From contig NC_081413.1 of the NCBI RefSeq assembly GCF_030272615.1, positions 449,854,538-449,918,537 on the forward strand: a DNA stretch of 64,000 nt. The letters run 5' to 3'. Source of the stretch: Cryptomeria japonica. Its lineage: Eukaryota > Streptophyta > Pinopsida > Cupressales > Cupressaceae. Numbering within the stretch: the stretch's first letter is position 1; the number at the start of each line of letters is the position of its first letter. Made by a program: the position numbers and the translations under genes. The notes under the pieces were generated by a model. The model worked only from the letters and a program-made list of their open reading frames with translations, made no database searches and was not told where the DNA came from. Shown here piece after piece: positions 22,521 through 33,651 of the stretch.

Positions 22521-24500
22521 ACATTCTTTCAAATTGTATACATTTTCATCTATCCTCTTACCTTCAGCGACAACCTAGCCGGTACTCTCCTTTATATGAC
22601 AATCGTTAGAGTCAAAGGTGAATTTATAATCTTTGTCAAAATTCTAACTCACACTCAAAAAATTGTCTTTAGGCCTTCCACATATTATACATCACATGAT
22701 TTCAATTGTCCATCAATATTTAGAGTACCTTTTCCCTTTATTTTGATGGATGAGTTTTCTCCAAAACTCACCGAAGCTCCATTCCAATCATCAAACCTGA
22801 TAAATTTCTTTTTATCACTAATCATGTGATCGGAACAACCATTGTCTAAAACCCACAAGTTTCTTCTTTCAGCATGTAGGGAAGTTTGCACTATCAGACA
22901 TGATTCTGTTTTGTCCTTTTCTTTCTCAACACAAACCAGTTGAGTTTCCTTCTTCTTGTTAGCTGCAATTTTGTGCTCCAGTTTGGCTAATGGTTCCTAA
23001 TTAGGAGTTGTCCTCTTCTCCTTGATTTTCCTATTCTTACAAAGCTTTGCAATATGTCCAAACTCTTGATAGTTATAGCATTTCACATTTACATTGAAAG
23101 TTGAATCTTTAAAACTATTGTAGGATATCGGTTTACTCTTCCTACATTCAAAACTCCTATTACCAAATCCATTGCACTAATAATAGATAACATTCATATC
23201 CCAGAGTGCATTAATGGATTTCTACTTTCATAACTCACAGTGGGATTATTTGTGAATCTACAGTTAGCTAACCTATGTTCAAATTTGTTACACTGGTAAC
23301 AATAACTATGAAAGTTTGGAACATACTAGTTAGGTTGCCTTGGTCTTGCTAACATCTATCTCACGTGGGGTCTTCCTTTCATGGTGCTAACTCTAGTGAA
23401 TCCTTCATGATCAACCCTTGTATTTCTCCTAAGATCTGCATTTTGGTATATTGAGTGTGGCCTCCAGTTCATTGATTGTGTATACCGGTTTGTGTGGCGG
23501 TTTCTAATAGCTTTTGCATAAGTCTTCTTACCAGTATCCTTTCAAACTATGAATGTTTTCTTCTCATCATCTTCACTGGAAGAATTGAACTGTATCTCCT
23601 TACTGGATGTATCTTTGTTGTTTGAACTTTGTCCTTCTTCAAATCCTGACACTGGTATGTTTAGATTTCTTGTATTTTCTCAACATCTTGTCCAAGGCTT
23701 CTGTGCTACCCTCATATTTGCTGCTCATTTTCATTCATCCTTACTCTTTTCAATCTTCTTTCCGAACTTCAATATTTCTACTTCTTGATCTTGATGCTCC
23801 TTTTCCTTCTTTATTAGATCAAAGGATGTAACTTCACATATCCTCTTGGCTTCTTCCAACTAGAGTTTTAAGTCAGAGATACCTTGATTGGACTCATCTA
23901 GAGATTTCTTCAAGAGACCTCATTCTTTTGTTGCAGCAATCTTGACCTTCTTGACTTATCTTCTTGTCTTACTTAACTCCTCAAGAGCACTTATGAGCTC
24001 ACCTTCTAGATCCACTTTAGCTTCAATATCTTCATCTTCCACAACCAGTTCATCTAGTGCCATAAAGAGATTAACTTCTCTTTCATCTTCATGACAGTCA
24101 TTTTTTGATGCACTCTCTTCATCTATGGCATCATCCTCAATGGTATATAAGCCATTTTGCTTTTGGTAGCTTCTTCTTTCTTGCTAGTAAACTTTCTTTT
24201 ATTTGTTTTTACTAAAATATTTTCCAAAACTTCTTTGTTCATCTCCATCAGTTTCATTATAGGGACATTTTTCAGCAAAGTGTCCAACATTACCACAGTT
24301 GAAGCATTTGATTCGTAACTTTCCTTTATACTTACTGGAACCTCTCTTGACCTTTCTGAAAATTTTTGCTACCTCTGCATCCGAGTCTCCACTGGATCCA
24401 TTATGAGCAGCCTCTTCCTTGCCCTTTTCGATGGAGTTGAAGGCTGCCTCCTTCTTTGAAGATGCTTCAGCGGTTGTCCTTGTTTTATAGGCAATTAAGG
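22521..24500 (-). pseudogene. Element C gag and protease (broken, N-terminus missing)
   Basis: Protease is seen as NLWVLDNGCSDHMISDKKKF (22800-22870), with DNG in place of the usual DSG. The first zinc knuckle is CFNCGNVGHFAEKC (24250-24310), preceded by a basic RKVKRGSSKYKGK. A long linker between 23350 and 24150 is rich in Glu and Lys, with DLEGELISALEELSKTR. It leads to decayed extra knuckles such as CYQCNKFEHRLANC near 23300. This two-part gag (core, knuckle, coiled linker, more knuckles) matches element D. The gag core upstream of LIAYKT is absent because element E inserted at 24501. Confidence 0.75.
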
Positions 24501-25525
24501 TGTTGGCATTATACACTCAGATGAGAATAGTTGATGTTGTCATTGATGGAAACCAACTGGTAACATGGTTCATAGGTTACACCAGCAACAAACATCATCT
24601 ATCAGCACCGATAGTTACAACAAGTTTCTTCATACTGGCACCCAATCTACACCGACAACATCTTATACTATCTCTCTAAGACGACTTGAAATAATATTGT
24701 TTTGTATTATAATTATACTTGTATATCCAACATGATGTATTGTAAAGATTCATATATGTATGAGATCTTGTAGGTCATTTTAAAATAAGATTAGGTAATG
24801 TAAGGAAGCGATATATGAGATATGATAAGTTATGATAGAAAATGAACTGTATATACATTTTGATATAATTATATTATGAGTGAATAAGAGAAGAGTAGAG
24901 TGAAGCAAGGTTTATGGAAGAGGTACCGGATATTGCTTAAACCGGTACTTAATCAAGCATTCCAGATGCTATTTTGAGTAGTACATTATTATTGGATTTA
25001 ACTATCCAATTGTATATTAAGTGTGACTCCATTTTGTTGTTGAGCAGTGAGCTCTAGGTAGTTGGACTTCCTGCATGTGCAGGCCCCTATTGTATAGGTA
25101 ATATTTATTCATATTGGCCAGTGAGTAAATATTGTGGGTCAAAAATCCCACCGAGGTTTTTCCCCTACTGGGTTTCCTTGCCAAAAATATTTGTGTATGG
25201 TGTGCATTGATGCTTATTCTTTTGTTTCTCTTTACTACATCATTATTTGTTTACCAGTATATTAATCTGTGTTGTAAAGTTGCAAACAATTTAAATCTTT
25301 CATTTATCAGTTAGACACTGATTCACCCCTCCCCTCTTAGCTTCCATATAATTCTGAGTGCCAGTGATCATTATATCTTGCCAGTGAACCATATACCAAT
25401 AATTGTGCAATAGTTACTTACTTGCCAGTGAATGCTGCTAGATCTCCAAAGTGCTAGTGTTTTAGTAGGTGTTGACATCAATGACAAAACCATACCAAAA
25501 TACCAACATGTCCTAGCATCTAACA
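24501..25525 (+). repeat. Element E 5' LTR
   Basis: It runs from TGTTGGCATTATACACTC to CATCTAACA. The middle part (24900-25200) lines up with the element A LTR in element sense: GATGCTATTTTGAG, TTATTGGATTTAAC, GAGCAGTGAGCTCTA and CTGCATGTGCAG occur in the same order. A foreign 153-bp piece is embedded near its 3' end (25356-25508). The 3' LTR is too short here to measure divergence. Confidence 0.8.
25356..25508 (-). repeat. Fragment of an element A-type LTR inside the element E LTR
   Basis: This stretch matches the last 150 or so bases (plus strand) of the element A LTR, from GTGATCATTATATCTTG to the terminal ATACCAACA. It lies in reverse orientation to element E. It ends exactly at the LTR terminal CA, but its left end is not an LTR end and no target duplication is seen. 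It is therefore a truncated insertion or a recombination product. Confidence 0.65.
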
Positions 25526-25527
25526 AT

Positions 25528-25539
25528 TGGTATCAAAGC
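25528..25539 (+). promoter_or_regulatory. Element E primer binding site
   Basis: TGGTATCAAAGC, one base off the initiator-Met tRNA primer site, two bases after the LTR end. The following bases (CTAGTCCTCT) are also shared with element A. Confidence 0.85.
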
Positions 25540-25596
25540 CTAGTCCTCTATTTGTAGAAGCCTACAAACTTGAGGAAGATTTTGAAACCGATACCA

Positions 25597-26616
25597 ATGG
25601 AAAGTTTGAGACAACAGTTGGAAGGAGCTCTTGAAGATTTTGATCCAAAAAAATTGAAGAATATCAAACTAGAAGATGAACTCAGAACTGCTCAGGAATT
25701 TATCAAAGCACTTCAAGATAGCCTCGTTATAGCAAAGGATAAGAGAAAAGAATTACATGTGCAATTGTAAAATTAAGATGATGAAGAAAAGGAATCTCTC
25801 AGAGATATTGAGGAGAAACTGAGACAAGAGAACAGTAACATGAAGAATGAGATGCAAGATTTAACCATGAGACTATGCAAGGATATTGAAGATAGAAAGA
25901 GGAATGAAGAAGATTTGGCCAGAAGAATTAATGAACGATCAGATGGATCTCCAAGACTTAGTTATGAAAATGATATGCTTAAAACATATTTGATTCACAT
26001 GCAACATGAAAAAGAGGAAGTTATGAGACAAGTTAGCACTTTGGAAAGTGAGTCGATCACTGCAAATGAATACAAAGACAAATTCAAGAATAGTTTAGAC
26101 AAGCTTGATGATATATTGAAAAGTCAAAAACCTAATGGAGAAATAGTTGAACTTGGATTTGAACATGGAGAAAGTTTTGGGACTACAAACAATCATGATC
26201 ACAACAAATCGTTAAGCCAACCTAATGCTTATAAATTCAATGGAAAATGTTTTAATTGCAACAAATTTGGTCATAGAGCAAATCAATGCTGATTTAGGAA
26301 GAATTAGAATACAAACTCATCCACCGGTCAATGTTCCAAATACAATAAAAATGGTCATAACTCAGATAATTGCATAATGAATGTGAAATGTTATGTTTGT
26401 GGTAGATTTGGACATTTATCTAATCAATGCAGAACTCAAACTGGTCAAGGTTATGGAAAAGCTATTTAGAGAAACAAATTAACTTGTTATGCATGTAACA
26501 AGATTGGGCTTATTGCAAAATTTTGTAGAAGCAAGAGTGTACCGAAAAACAACAAAGGATCTAATGACAAAGGTAAAGTAAAGGTAAATGAAATGAAGCA
26601 AGAATTCACTAAATAA
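25597..26616 (+). pseudogene. Element E gag-like protein (coiled coil plus CCHC knuckles)
   Basis: One frame of 340 codons runs from ATG 25597 to TAA 26614-26616 with a few internal stops (25768, 26290, and TAG codons near 26305 and 26467). The start matches element B (MESLRQQLEGALEDFD). Residues 1-180 form a coiled coil. A motif ELGFEHGES is followed by knuckles CFNCNKFGHRANQC, CSKYNKNGHNSDNC (second Cys lost), CYVCGRFGHLSNQC and CYACNKIGLIAKFC (His lost). There is no UBN2 domain and no protease. The shared frame makes this the best-preserved copy of this gene here. Probable role is RNA binding and particle entry; this is inferred from the knuckles. Confidence 0.7.
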
Positions 26617-27015
26617 TGGATCAAGAAGAGATATCAAAGAAATGATGAATCTGTCTTTGCACCAAAAGAATAGGGCAATCCTGCACCGATAGGAGATTCT
26701 TCATCTAACTAAGGAATAATCCTTAGGGGTAAGAAAACTAATTGAAGATTATGCATTTACCCTCAGTTGGTGGTAAGAAGTTATAATTATTCTTTACCGG
26801 TAGATATGTGGAGTTTTCACTTCACCAACAAAGAATTTATTGCGGCTATAAGTTAACTTTTTCATTATAAAGTACTCGAACTTCTCATTTCATCTCACCA
26901 AGAATTCAAGCATTCAAAGAGAGAGAAATACAACAAAGACATCCCAAAGGTGAAGCAGCAAAGGTTTTTCAGAGCATTCAAGGATTTCTCAGCTAAAAGG
27001 TATTTATCTTTCGCA

Positions 27016-30000
27016 ATGGCTTCTTCATCCTCTGTTCCTTAAGTCATTGCAAACCCTACCATTATGGAGAACATAAAATGACCTAGACCCATTTTCAAGA
27101 TAATTCCTAAGAAAAACTAGATAACTCCACTGGTGCATTTTCTAGAATCCCGAAGGGAGTTGCATTTGCTGAAGATCCTAAGGCATACATACATTGTAAC
27201 ATTGAAAGTTAAGGGTCTGAAGATTTGAAAAATGTGTTCATAAATGTTATCACTGACAAACATGGGGTAGTTAAACCAGAACACAAGGTTATTGAGGATT
27301 TAGGGTTCATTGACATCCTCCATATGCCATAATTCTCAGATGAAACCATCCGCTATGTTCTTAGCAGGGTTCATGATGAATTTATGTGGTTAGACTCAGT
27401 ATTTAAGATCACTAAGGAAGCTATAAGAGCTATTACTGGTTTACCCTCTACTGGCACTAGGCCCGATAAGAAAAAGAAAATTCCAAACAAAGAGGTTATG
27501 AGCTTAACTAGAGGTACATTCGACAACAGATCACTTAGGGTCAATGATATAAAGGATAAGAATGTTAAATTTTCAAGTATGATCATTGGTTATAAAGTTT
27601 CTCATACTAACATATTGAATTTTGTATCTAGTTTATGCATTCATAGTGTTCATGAGATGATCTTGAATAATGCTAAAATTGACATCTATGAATGGTTAAA
27701 GGATGAATTGCTAGAGAATTTGGATAAAATAAAAGGAGATAAGAAGGGAACCTTTAAATTTGAAAATTTGATTGTGTGTTTAATGCTTTACTTTTCAAAG
27801 GAGATTCCTGGTATTGGACATAAGGATTTTACCTATGATATTTCTATTGGAAAACAAATAAAGGAAGCAATTACCAGCATGGGATCTGATAGTGACAAAG
27901 TGGAAAAAGAGTATTTAAAGAATTTTCAAGAAAAAATGAGAAATAGGGAAAGGATTCCTCAAATAATTGTTGATAAGTATGATAAACAACTATGCTTTGT
28001 TATCAAAAGAGATGAAGTATGGATGGAGGTGGTTAGACCTAGAACTGTCTGGATAACAGAGATGGGCAATGAGGTAGATTCACACATCTTGGATTCATAT
28101 GCTAAAATACTCCTAGATGCTCCACCAAAACCGACAGAGGAGATATTTGGAAATGTTGAAACAATTGAGAAAGGTGTTGAAGTTAAGAAGTAGAAGAAGA
28201 TAAGAGACAAAGTAATGAAAGATGCTTTGACATTTGTTCAAATTGTTAAGAAAGGCTTATTGAAAATAGATCTGATGAAAGGTATTGTTGAACAAGAAAG
28301 AATAATAGAACAACAACTGGTAGCACATATCTCTCCTATGGCTACCTCATCTGATTTTGATAATGATAGGGAAGATGAATTCAAAAGAGTGGAAAGAAAG
28401 AAAAGAAAACCCTCACTGGTACTTGTTCCATCTCCTAAGAAATCAAGGACACTCAGAAAGAAGCAATAGGCTATAAGAGAGCCCAGTGGTCTTAAGAAGA
28501 AAGTTACTCCAAAGAATAAATCTGAACCAAAGGAATTGGATACTCTTTCACCGGAAGAGTTAGTCAATGAAATTACTCAAGATGGTAACCCTAGCAATGT
28601 AAATAAATTTTATCATTCTTTTAAAGATTCAGATAAGGATACTATAGAGGAAAGTATTATTTTGTATCTAGACATATATACGAAGGTTCTTATTGAAGTT
28701 GTAGATGTTCTACCAAATGATTTGTACTTAAGATTAGAAGAAAAGAGAATGTCTATTATGGAACTTGATAATAAATTGAAGGTAGAAGCTCTATTAGTTT
28801 TGCATCCTGTTAATTCCAAGTAGGAAATTGATGACCTTATATCTAAAGCCAATAGAAATATTTTTGTGAGTGGTCATCGGAAAGTTAGTCTTATGGCAGG
28901 CAAAGTTAAAGAGATTGCAGATGAAACAATGAATAAATGAGATATATTTTTTGTTGAGAGAGAGAAGAAAGAAGATAAAGTCAGACAAAAGGTTGATAAA
29001 TTATTCACTAAAGTGTATCAGAAGACAGATAAGGGTAAGGTAAGGTTGGAAATATACCGGATATTACAGTTTAGGACAACTTAACGCCACTGGCATAGGA
29101 CACCCCACCAGTAGTATCAGAGGCACCGACCTAATTGAAAAATGAGCCTAAACAAAAGAAGTCAGAGGAAGTAAATGAAGATAATGTTGATCCCGAGTCA
29201 GACATTCTATTCATAATGAATGTTGAAACTCAGGATATCAATATTATATTGGATAAGGAAATTGCAGAGGTAAAGAAAACTAAAGCTACAAATGTTGAGA
29301 TCTCTGAGTCACCGGTCAACACTGTTGACTCTCAACAAAATACTGAGATACTAGCTGAAGCACAAAAGGAACAAGAATAGAATGTATCTGAATCGACAGG
29401 AAATGAAAATAAGAATGAGAATAAGAATGAAGATAAGAAGGAAGAAAAATTGGATAAAGAAGAGGTTAAGGATGGAATAAAGGAAGTAGAAGTGGTTAAG
29501 ATAATTGTGCAGACATCCAGAGAAGAAAAGAAACCAATTGCAGAACCAAGCACTCCACCTAGCACCTCTACTATGGATTATAGACCAATGAATGTTACAA
29601 ATATAATTTTATATTCTATAAAGAGGATTATAGAATGCAATGCCTTAGCATTTAAGGCCATTAATGATACTCTACCAATTTTGCAAATGATTGCACTGTC
29701 ATATAAAGTTGATCATATTGATGGATCTATAGGTAAATTGGATACATTGTCTAAATTCATTGCTTCTAACATTCAAACTATGGATAAAATAAATGAAGAG
29801 ATCATTAAGGAAAGAGTGAATAAGGAGAAAGATGAATTCTTTGACAGGGCAATTAAAGACTATACAGATCAAATTCATTCTTTGTTACTAGCACTAAATT
29901 CCACTATTCTGGAATACAAAGAGTTGTACAGAAAAGCATGTAAGCCTCACCATTTAACCAAAGATATTGATGAGGAAATAAAGAAAACATAGAAGGAAAT

Positions 30001-30274
30001 TGATGATATTACTGATAATATGATTGGTTCTTCAGAGCTTACTTCAGTTTTGGATCAGGAAATGGCAATCTATGAAGAGAAGATTAAGAAATTGGAAAGG
30101 GAGAAAGCAAGGTTGAGAATGAAAACTTGAGAGTTAAAGAACAAACTTGGTCCTAGATTGGATAACTTACTAACACACTAGAATGAGCTATCTAAAGCAA
30201 CTATTCAAGGAGAAAGATCACTAGAGAAAAAAAATGCATTATCTCACTGGTATTCTGGTAGACAAAGACTATAA
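27016..30274 (+). pseudogene. Element E ORF2 (about 1,080 codons, function unknown)
   Basis: The gene starts at ATG 27016 (MASSSSVP). After a decayed N-terminus, the 27384-28193 piece carries MWLDSVFKITKEAIRAITGLP, a conserved YEWLKDELLENL, and FENLIVCLMLYFSKEIPGIG. A basic linker (RKKRKPS, 28380-28470) leads to the NPSNVNKFYHS..VLPNDLYLRLEEKRMSIMELD domain (28580-28800), then an acidic, low-complexity linker (29135-29560). The C-terminal domain (RPMNVTNIILYSIKRIIECNALAFKAI) ends in a coiled coil with a stop at 30272-30274. Stops occur near 28191, 28468, 28821, 28938 and 29378, with frame changes near 27380 and 29090. No catalytic motif, membrane segment or zinc site is visible. It follows the gag gene by about 400 bp. 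Confidence 0.65.
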
Positions 30275-30542
30275 TTTCTGACAGTACTAAGTTTTTGCAA
30301 GGTCTTAACTTAGTTTCGGTAGACATTTTCCAGATTGTACATAACCAGTTATAGGTTTCTAGGTAAATTTTGAATTCCTTTGATTATTTTGACATCCTTT
30401 GTCATTGATGTCAAAGAGGGAGTAGTGTATGAGAAAATGTATAGAAGGAGATCATTTTCTCAAGGGGAGCACACTCAATTTTTGGACTTGAATTTTGGAT
30501 ATCATTTTTTGGATTTTTCTCATGAGTGTTGCCATCAATGCC
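30275..30542 (+). other. Element E 3' untranslated region
   Basis: This lies between the ORF2 stop and the polypurine tract. It contains TTTGTCATTGATGTCAAAGAGGG near 30397-30420 (an earlier tract-like copy) and TGTTGCCATCAATGCC just before the real tract. A 78-codon open frame at 30380-30616 crosses the tract and LTR and is not a gene. Confidence 0.6.
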
Positions 30543-30554
30543 AAAGGGGGATAT
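30543..30554 (+). promoter_or_regulatory. Element E polypurine tract
   Basis: AAAGGGGGATAT directly precedes the 3' LTR start (TGTTGGCATT at 30555). The upstream CATCAATGCC and the tract are shared with copia element D in its own sense. Confidence 0.75.
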
Positions 30555-30610
30555 TGTTGGCATTATACACTCAGATGAAAATAGTTGATGTTTTCATTAA
30601 AGGCAACCAA
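30555..30610 (+). repeat. Element E 3' LTR, first 56 bp only
   Basis: It matches the first 56 bases of the 5' LTR (24501 onward) with a few changes, then stops at AACCAA where the element D LTR begins. The remaining kilobase should resume beyond the right end of the element D and G block. Confidence 0.8.
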
Positions 30611-31951
30611 TGTTGAACACAGAGTACCACTGAGAGGGGGGGGTGAATCAGTGGTTCCTAGGTCTATTATTTTTCTAATCTAATCTTGAGAAAATCAATT
30701 ATTTACTTAATCACATAGACAGTCAAATTGGTAATATAAGAAAGAAGGGAAAAGAGATCATGCATACACAACCAAATCACAACACTAGATTTACAAGGAA
30801 AAAGCCCAATATGGGAAAAACCTCAGTGAGAAGAGCTGTTGAAGTCTACTATTTCAATCCAGCCTCACAGTAAAACAGAGTTACAAAGTTTAGGGCACCA
30901 ATCCAAGGAGCACCAACCCCTGCACCAAGCTCTTACTTGGCAATGTATATTGAAATACTATTTGAGTATAATTTAGGCTTCTTACTACAAATGAATTCTA
31001 CAACTCTTGAATCAATTAAATTTTTGTTATCTTTCTCTCCTTCTCACACATAGTCTCTCAATACACTGTATCATAGTGGGATGTTAACTGCTCTGCCATG
31101 CCTTACCGATAAGGCTCAACTGCTCAACTATGAAACTGCCGGTAGGATCCTCTGACCGGTTTGCCTGCTTGCTCACACTATAACATGATCAAAATCCCTT
31201 CTCAAGTTTTCTTCTTCCAACTCCTCTCCACACTACTTTCTTCACTGCAACATCTTCTACCTTCTCCACATTGCTCCATTTTCTTATAAGATGATTTCTC
31301 GCCAAAATAATTCAAAATCTAGGCGGTTAGGGTTTCTTCACCATCCTCGAGGTAAATCAAATCCAGTCAGATCTTGCAAGATCTGAACTCCTTGAAGTCC
31401 ATAGGTTCAACTCTGTCATTTCCATGCCTTTTAAGACATGTTTTCCGAACAGGGGAAACACGATCCTTTATATAGATTTACATTTGTCGAATTTCTATTA
31501 ATGCCTATGTTGTTTCCTTCTTAAGGTATTCTTTTGATTTGATTTTCTTGCTTCGATCCAGGTGCCAACTAGTCCCCTAATCTTCCTCTATCATTCCTTC
31601 TTCCTCAAACCACAATCAGTGTGATGCAATGCCTTGATTTGTGGTTCCTTCATTAATGGCAAATATCTGTTTCATCAATCCTACGGATGAAGCTTCACCA
31701 GCCACACCCTACTTGCCACCTTAGCTTCACACTAATCAAGACATGACTTTCCAATGTTCAATCCGACCGACAAACACATACTAGTAAAAACCTTTGCTAG
31801 TAGAGTGTTCTTCACCTATTGACCGGTATAGCATCCTATACCGGTTGTGCATCTTAACATTTTGCCTCTTCATCATTATCCAGGCAGCCATCTACCATGC
31901 TCAAATTCCACTAGTTGACATCAATGACAACTAAGTGCCAAAATGCCAACA
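30611..31951 (-). repeat. Element D 3' LTR
   Basis: This is a 1,341-bp LTR running from TGTTGAACACAG to GCCAACA. It has the core GGGAAAAACC at 30812-30822 and a perfect 8-bp stem (30626-30633 with 30648-30655) with a G-rich loop at the primer-proximal end. It is similar in start and end to the element C LTR. Confidence 0.85.
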
Positions 31952-32094
31952 ATCTCCCCCTTTGGCATTGATGTCAACTTCTCACATTCCACTCCATACC
32001 GGTACATTTCTCCCCCTTTGACACAATGACAAAGGGTACTTGCACACTCCCCCTTTGAACCACACAATGCTCCCCATGAACAAGACAAACCTTC
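31952..32094 (-). promoter_or_regulatory. Element D polypurine tract and repeated tract-like motifs
   Basis: The tract proper (plus strand ATCTCCCCCTTTGGCA, 31952-31967) is followed by TTCTCCCCCTTTGAC near 32008, ACTCCCCCTTTGAAC near 32046 and a weaker GCTCCCC near 32069. All lie between the LTR and the pol stop at 32095. The same multiple arrangement is seen in A, C and F. Confidence 0.65.
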
Positions 32095-33651
32095 TTAGGT
32101 AAATGATACAACTCCCAACTTGTGTTGGAGGTAATCAAACATGCTGACTGGTAGTGGTTTGGTGAAAATGTCTACTACTTGTTCACCAATAGGAACATAA
32201 TCCATTCTTACCTCTTGTCCTTTAACCTTCTCTCTAAGGAAGTGGTATTTGATTGCAATGTCCTTTGTTCTAGAATGCATGACCGAATTCTTTTCTATTT
32301 TGATATCACTTGAATTGTCACACCGGATGAGAATGGGATCAGTGATGTCCACTTGGATATCTTTGAGAGGTTGTTTCATCCAAAAAACCTGAGAGCAACA
32401 TATAGAAACAACAATGTATTTAGCTTCAGCAGTAGATAGGGAGACTGAGTCCTGCTTCTTGCTATGCCATGAGACCAACCGGTCACCCAGAAAGATTGCA
32501 CCACCACTTGTGCTCTTTCTATCATCAATACACCCTACCCAATTGACATCAATGTATGCTTCCAAAATAAAATTTCCCTCTTTAGGAGACCACAAACCAT
32601 AGCTGAGCATTCCTTGTAGATACCTAAAAATTCTACTAACAACATTCATGTGTGACTTCTTTGGTGCAGCTTGAAATCTGGCCACCATACATACTGCCTG
32701 AGCAATATTTGGTCTTGAAGCAGTTAGATAAAGTAAACTGCCTATCATGGATCTATACAAATTCTGATCCACTACCAGTGATTCATCATTCTTACTTAAT
32801 TTGCTACCAGTCACCATGGGAATACTTATTGGTTTGCAATCTTCTAGTTGGAATTTCTTCAGCATCTCCTTTGCATACTTGACCTGTGAGATAAAGATTC
32901 CTTCATCTTTCTGTAGTATCTGCAAGCCAAGGAAGTAAGTCAATTCACCAAGCATTGACATCTCAAATTCTGACTGCATCTGATCAACAAACTCTTTGCA
33001 GAGAGTATCGTTGTGGCCACCAAAGATGATGTCATCTGCATACACAACAAAAATAATCATGTAAGTCCCATCTTTTCTTATGTACCAATTGTTGTCAACA
33101 CTTTCCTTTTTGAATCCCCGCTCCTTTAGATACAGATCTAAACTTGAGTACCATGGTCTAGGGGCTTGCTTTAGACCATACAAAGCTTTCTTTAACCGAC
33201 ATACACATGTCTCATCATCATGTAGCAAAAATCTTTTCGGTTTCTCCATGTATACTTCTTCTTCCAAGTTTCCATTTAGAAAAGTAGATTTTACATCCAT
33301 TTGGTATACTTTGTAGCCCTTATAGGCAGAGTAAGCTAGAAACATCCTAATTGCTGCTAATCTAGCCATTGGTGCAAATGTTTCTTCAAAGTCAATCCCT
33401 TCTACCTGAGAGTATCGTTTGCACACTAGTCTATCTTTGTGCCTCACAACCTTACCTTCTTCATTCATTTTGTTCCAGTAGACCCACTTTGTGCCAATGA
33501 TGTTCTTATCTTCTGGTCTAGGGACTAATTCCCATGTCTTGTTCTTCTCAATCTGGTGCATTTCTTCTTCCATGACATCCATCCATTCTTGTCTTTTGCT
33601 AGCCTCAATGAAGGTTTTGGGTTCAACTTCAGTCATGAGACATAGGTTCAC
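32095..33651 (-). CDS. Element D reverse transcriptase and RNase H (open frame, 518 codons)
   Basis: This is the C-terminal part of the copia polyprotein. RT has NKTWELVPRPEDKNIIGTKW (residues 37-56), YQMDVKSTFLNGNLEEEVYM and [13 protein letters not shown], with the catalytic box VVYADDIIFGG intact near residue 210. RNase H has EAYIDVNWVGCIDDRKSTSGG (first Asp kept, but Val for Ala), SLSTAEAKY and a C-terminal DIFTKPLPVSMFDYLQHKLG. The enzyme copies element RNA to DNA and degrades the RNA strand. The listed Met is within the polyprotein, not a real start; upstream the frame is broken near 33660 (a stop) and in integrase. It is open but almost certainly not expressed as a working protein. Confidence 0.8.
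   Translation of the reverse strand: MNLCLMTEVEPKTFIEASKRQEWMDVMEEEMHQIEKNKTWELVPRPEDKNIIGTKWVYWNKMNEEGKVVRHKDRLVCKRYSQVEGIDFEETFAPMARLAAIRMFLAYSAYKGYKVYQMDVKSTFLNGNLEEEVYMEKPKRFLLHDDETCVCRLKKALYGLKQAPRPWYSSLDLYLKERGFKKESVDNNWYIRKDGTYMIIFVVYADDIIFGGHNDTLCKEFVDQMQSEFEMSMLGELTYFLGLQILQKDEGIFISQVKYAKEMLKKFQLEDCKPISIPMVTGSKLSKNDESLVVDQNLYRSMIGSLLYLTASRPNIAQAVCMVARFQAAPKKSHMNVVSRIFRYLQGMLSYGLWSPKEGNFILEAYIDVNWVGCIDDRKSTSGGAIFLGDRLVSWHSKKQDSVSLSTAEAKYIVVSICCSQVFWMKQPLKDIQVDITDPILIRCDNSSDIKIEKNSVMHSRTKDIAIKYHFLREKVKGQEVRMDYVPIGEQVVDIFTKPLPVSMFDYLQHKLGVVSFT

Larger units (their letters stand above)
17760..24500 (-). mobile_element. Element C: Ty1/copia, 5' part missing (interrupted by element E)
   Basis: The 3' LTR is at 17760-19462, followed on the minus strand by 3' UTR, RNase H, RT, integrase, protease and most of gag. 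At 24500 the gag frame (LIAYKTRTT) meets the TG of the element E LTR, so E inserted here. The rest of gag, the primer site and the 5' LTR should lie beyond the right edge of the window. The sequence is closest to element D, with the same LTR start (TGTTGAACACA) and similar proteins. It is heavily decayed, with catalytic residues lost in RT and integrase. Confidence 0.8.
24501..30610 (+). mobile_element. Element E: pol-less two-ORF LTR retrotransposon inserted in element C
   Basis: The 5' LTR is at 24501-25525, the primer site at 25528-25539, a gag-like gene at 25597-26616, ORF2 at 27016-30274, and a polypurine tract at 30543-30554. The 3' LTR starts at 30555 but is cut after 56 bp by element D. 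No pol gene is present in the 5 kb between the LTRs. LTR sequence is related to that of element A over most of its length, and the 3' end (CATCAATGCCAAAGGGGGA then TGTTGGCATT) is nearly the same as in element D. This is the most complete reference for the two-ORF class here. Both genes carry several stops. Confidence 0.8.
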
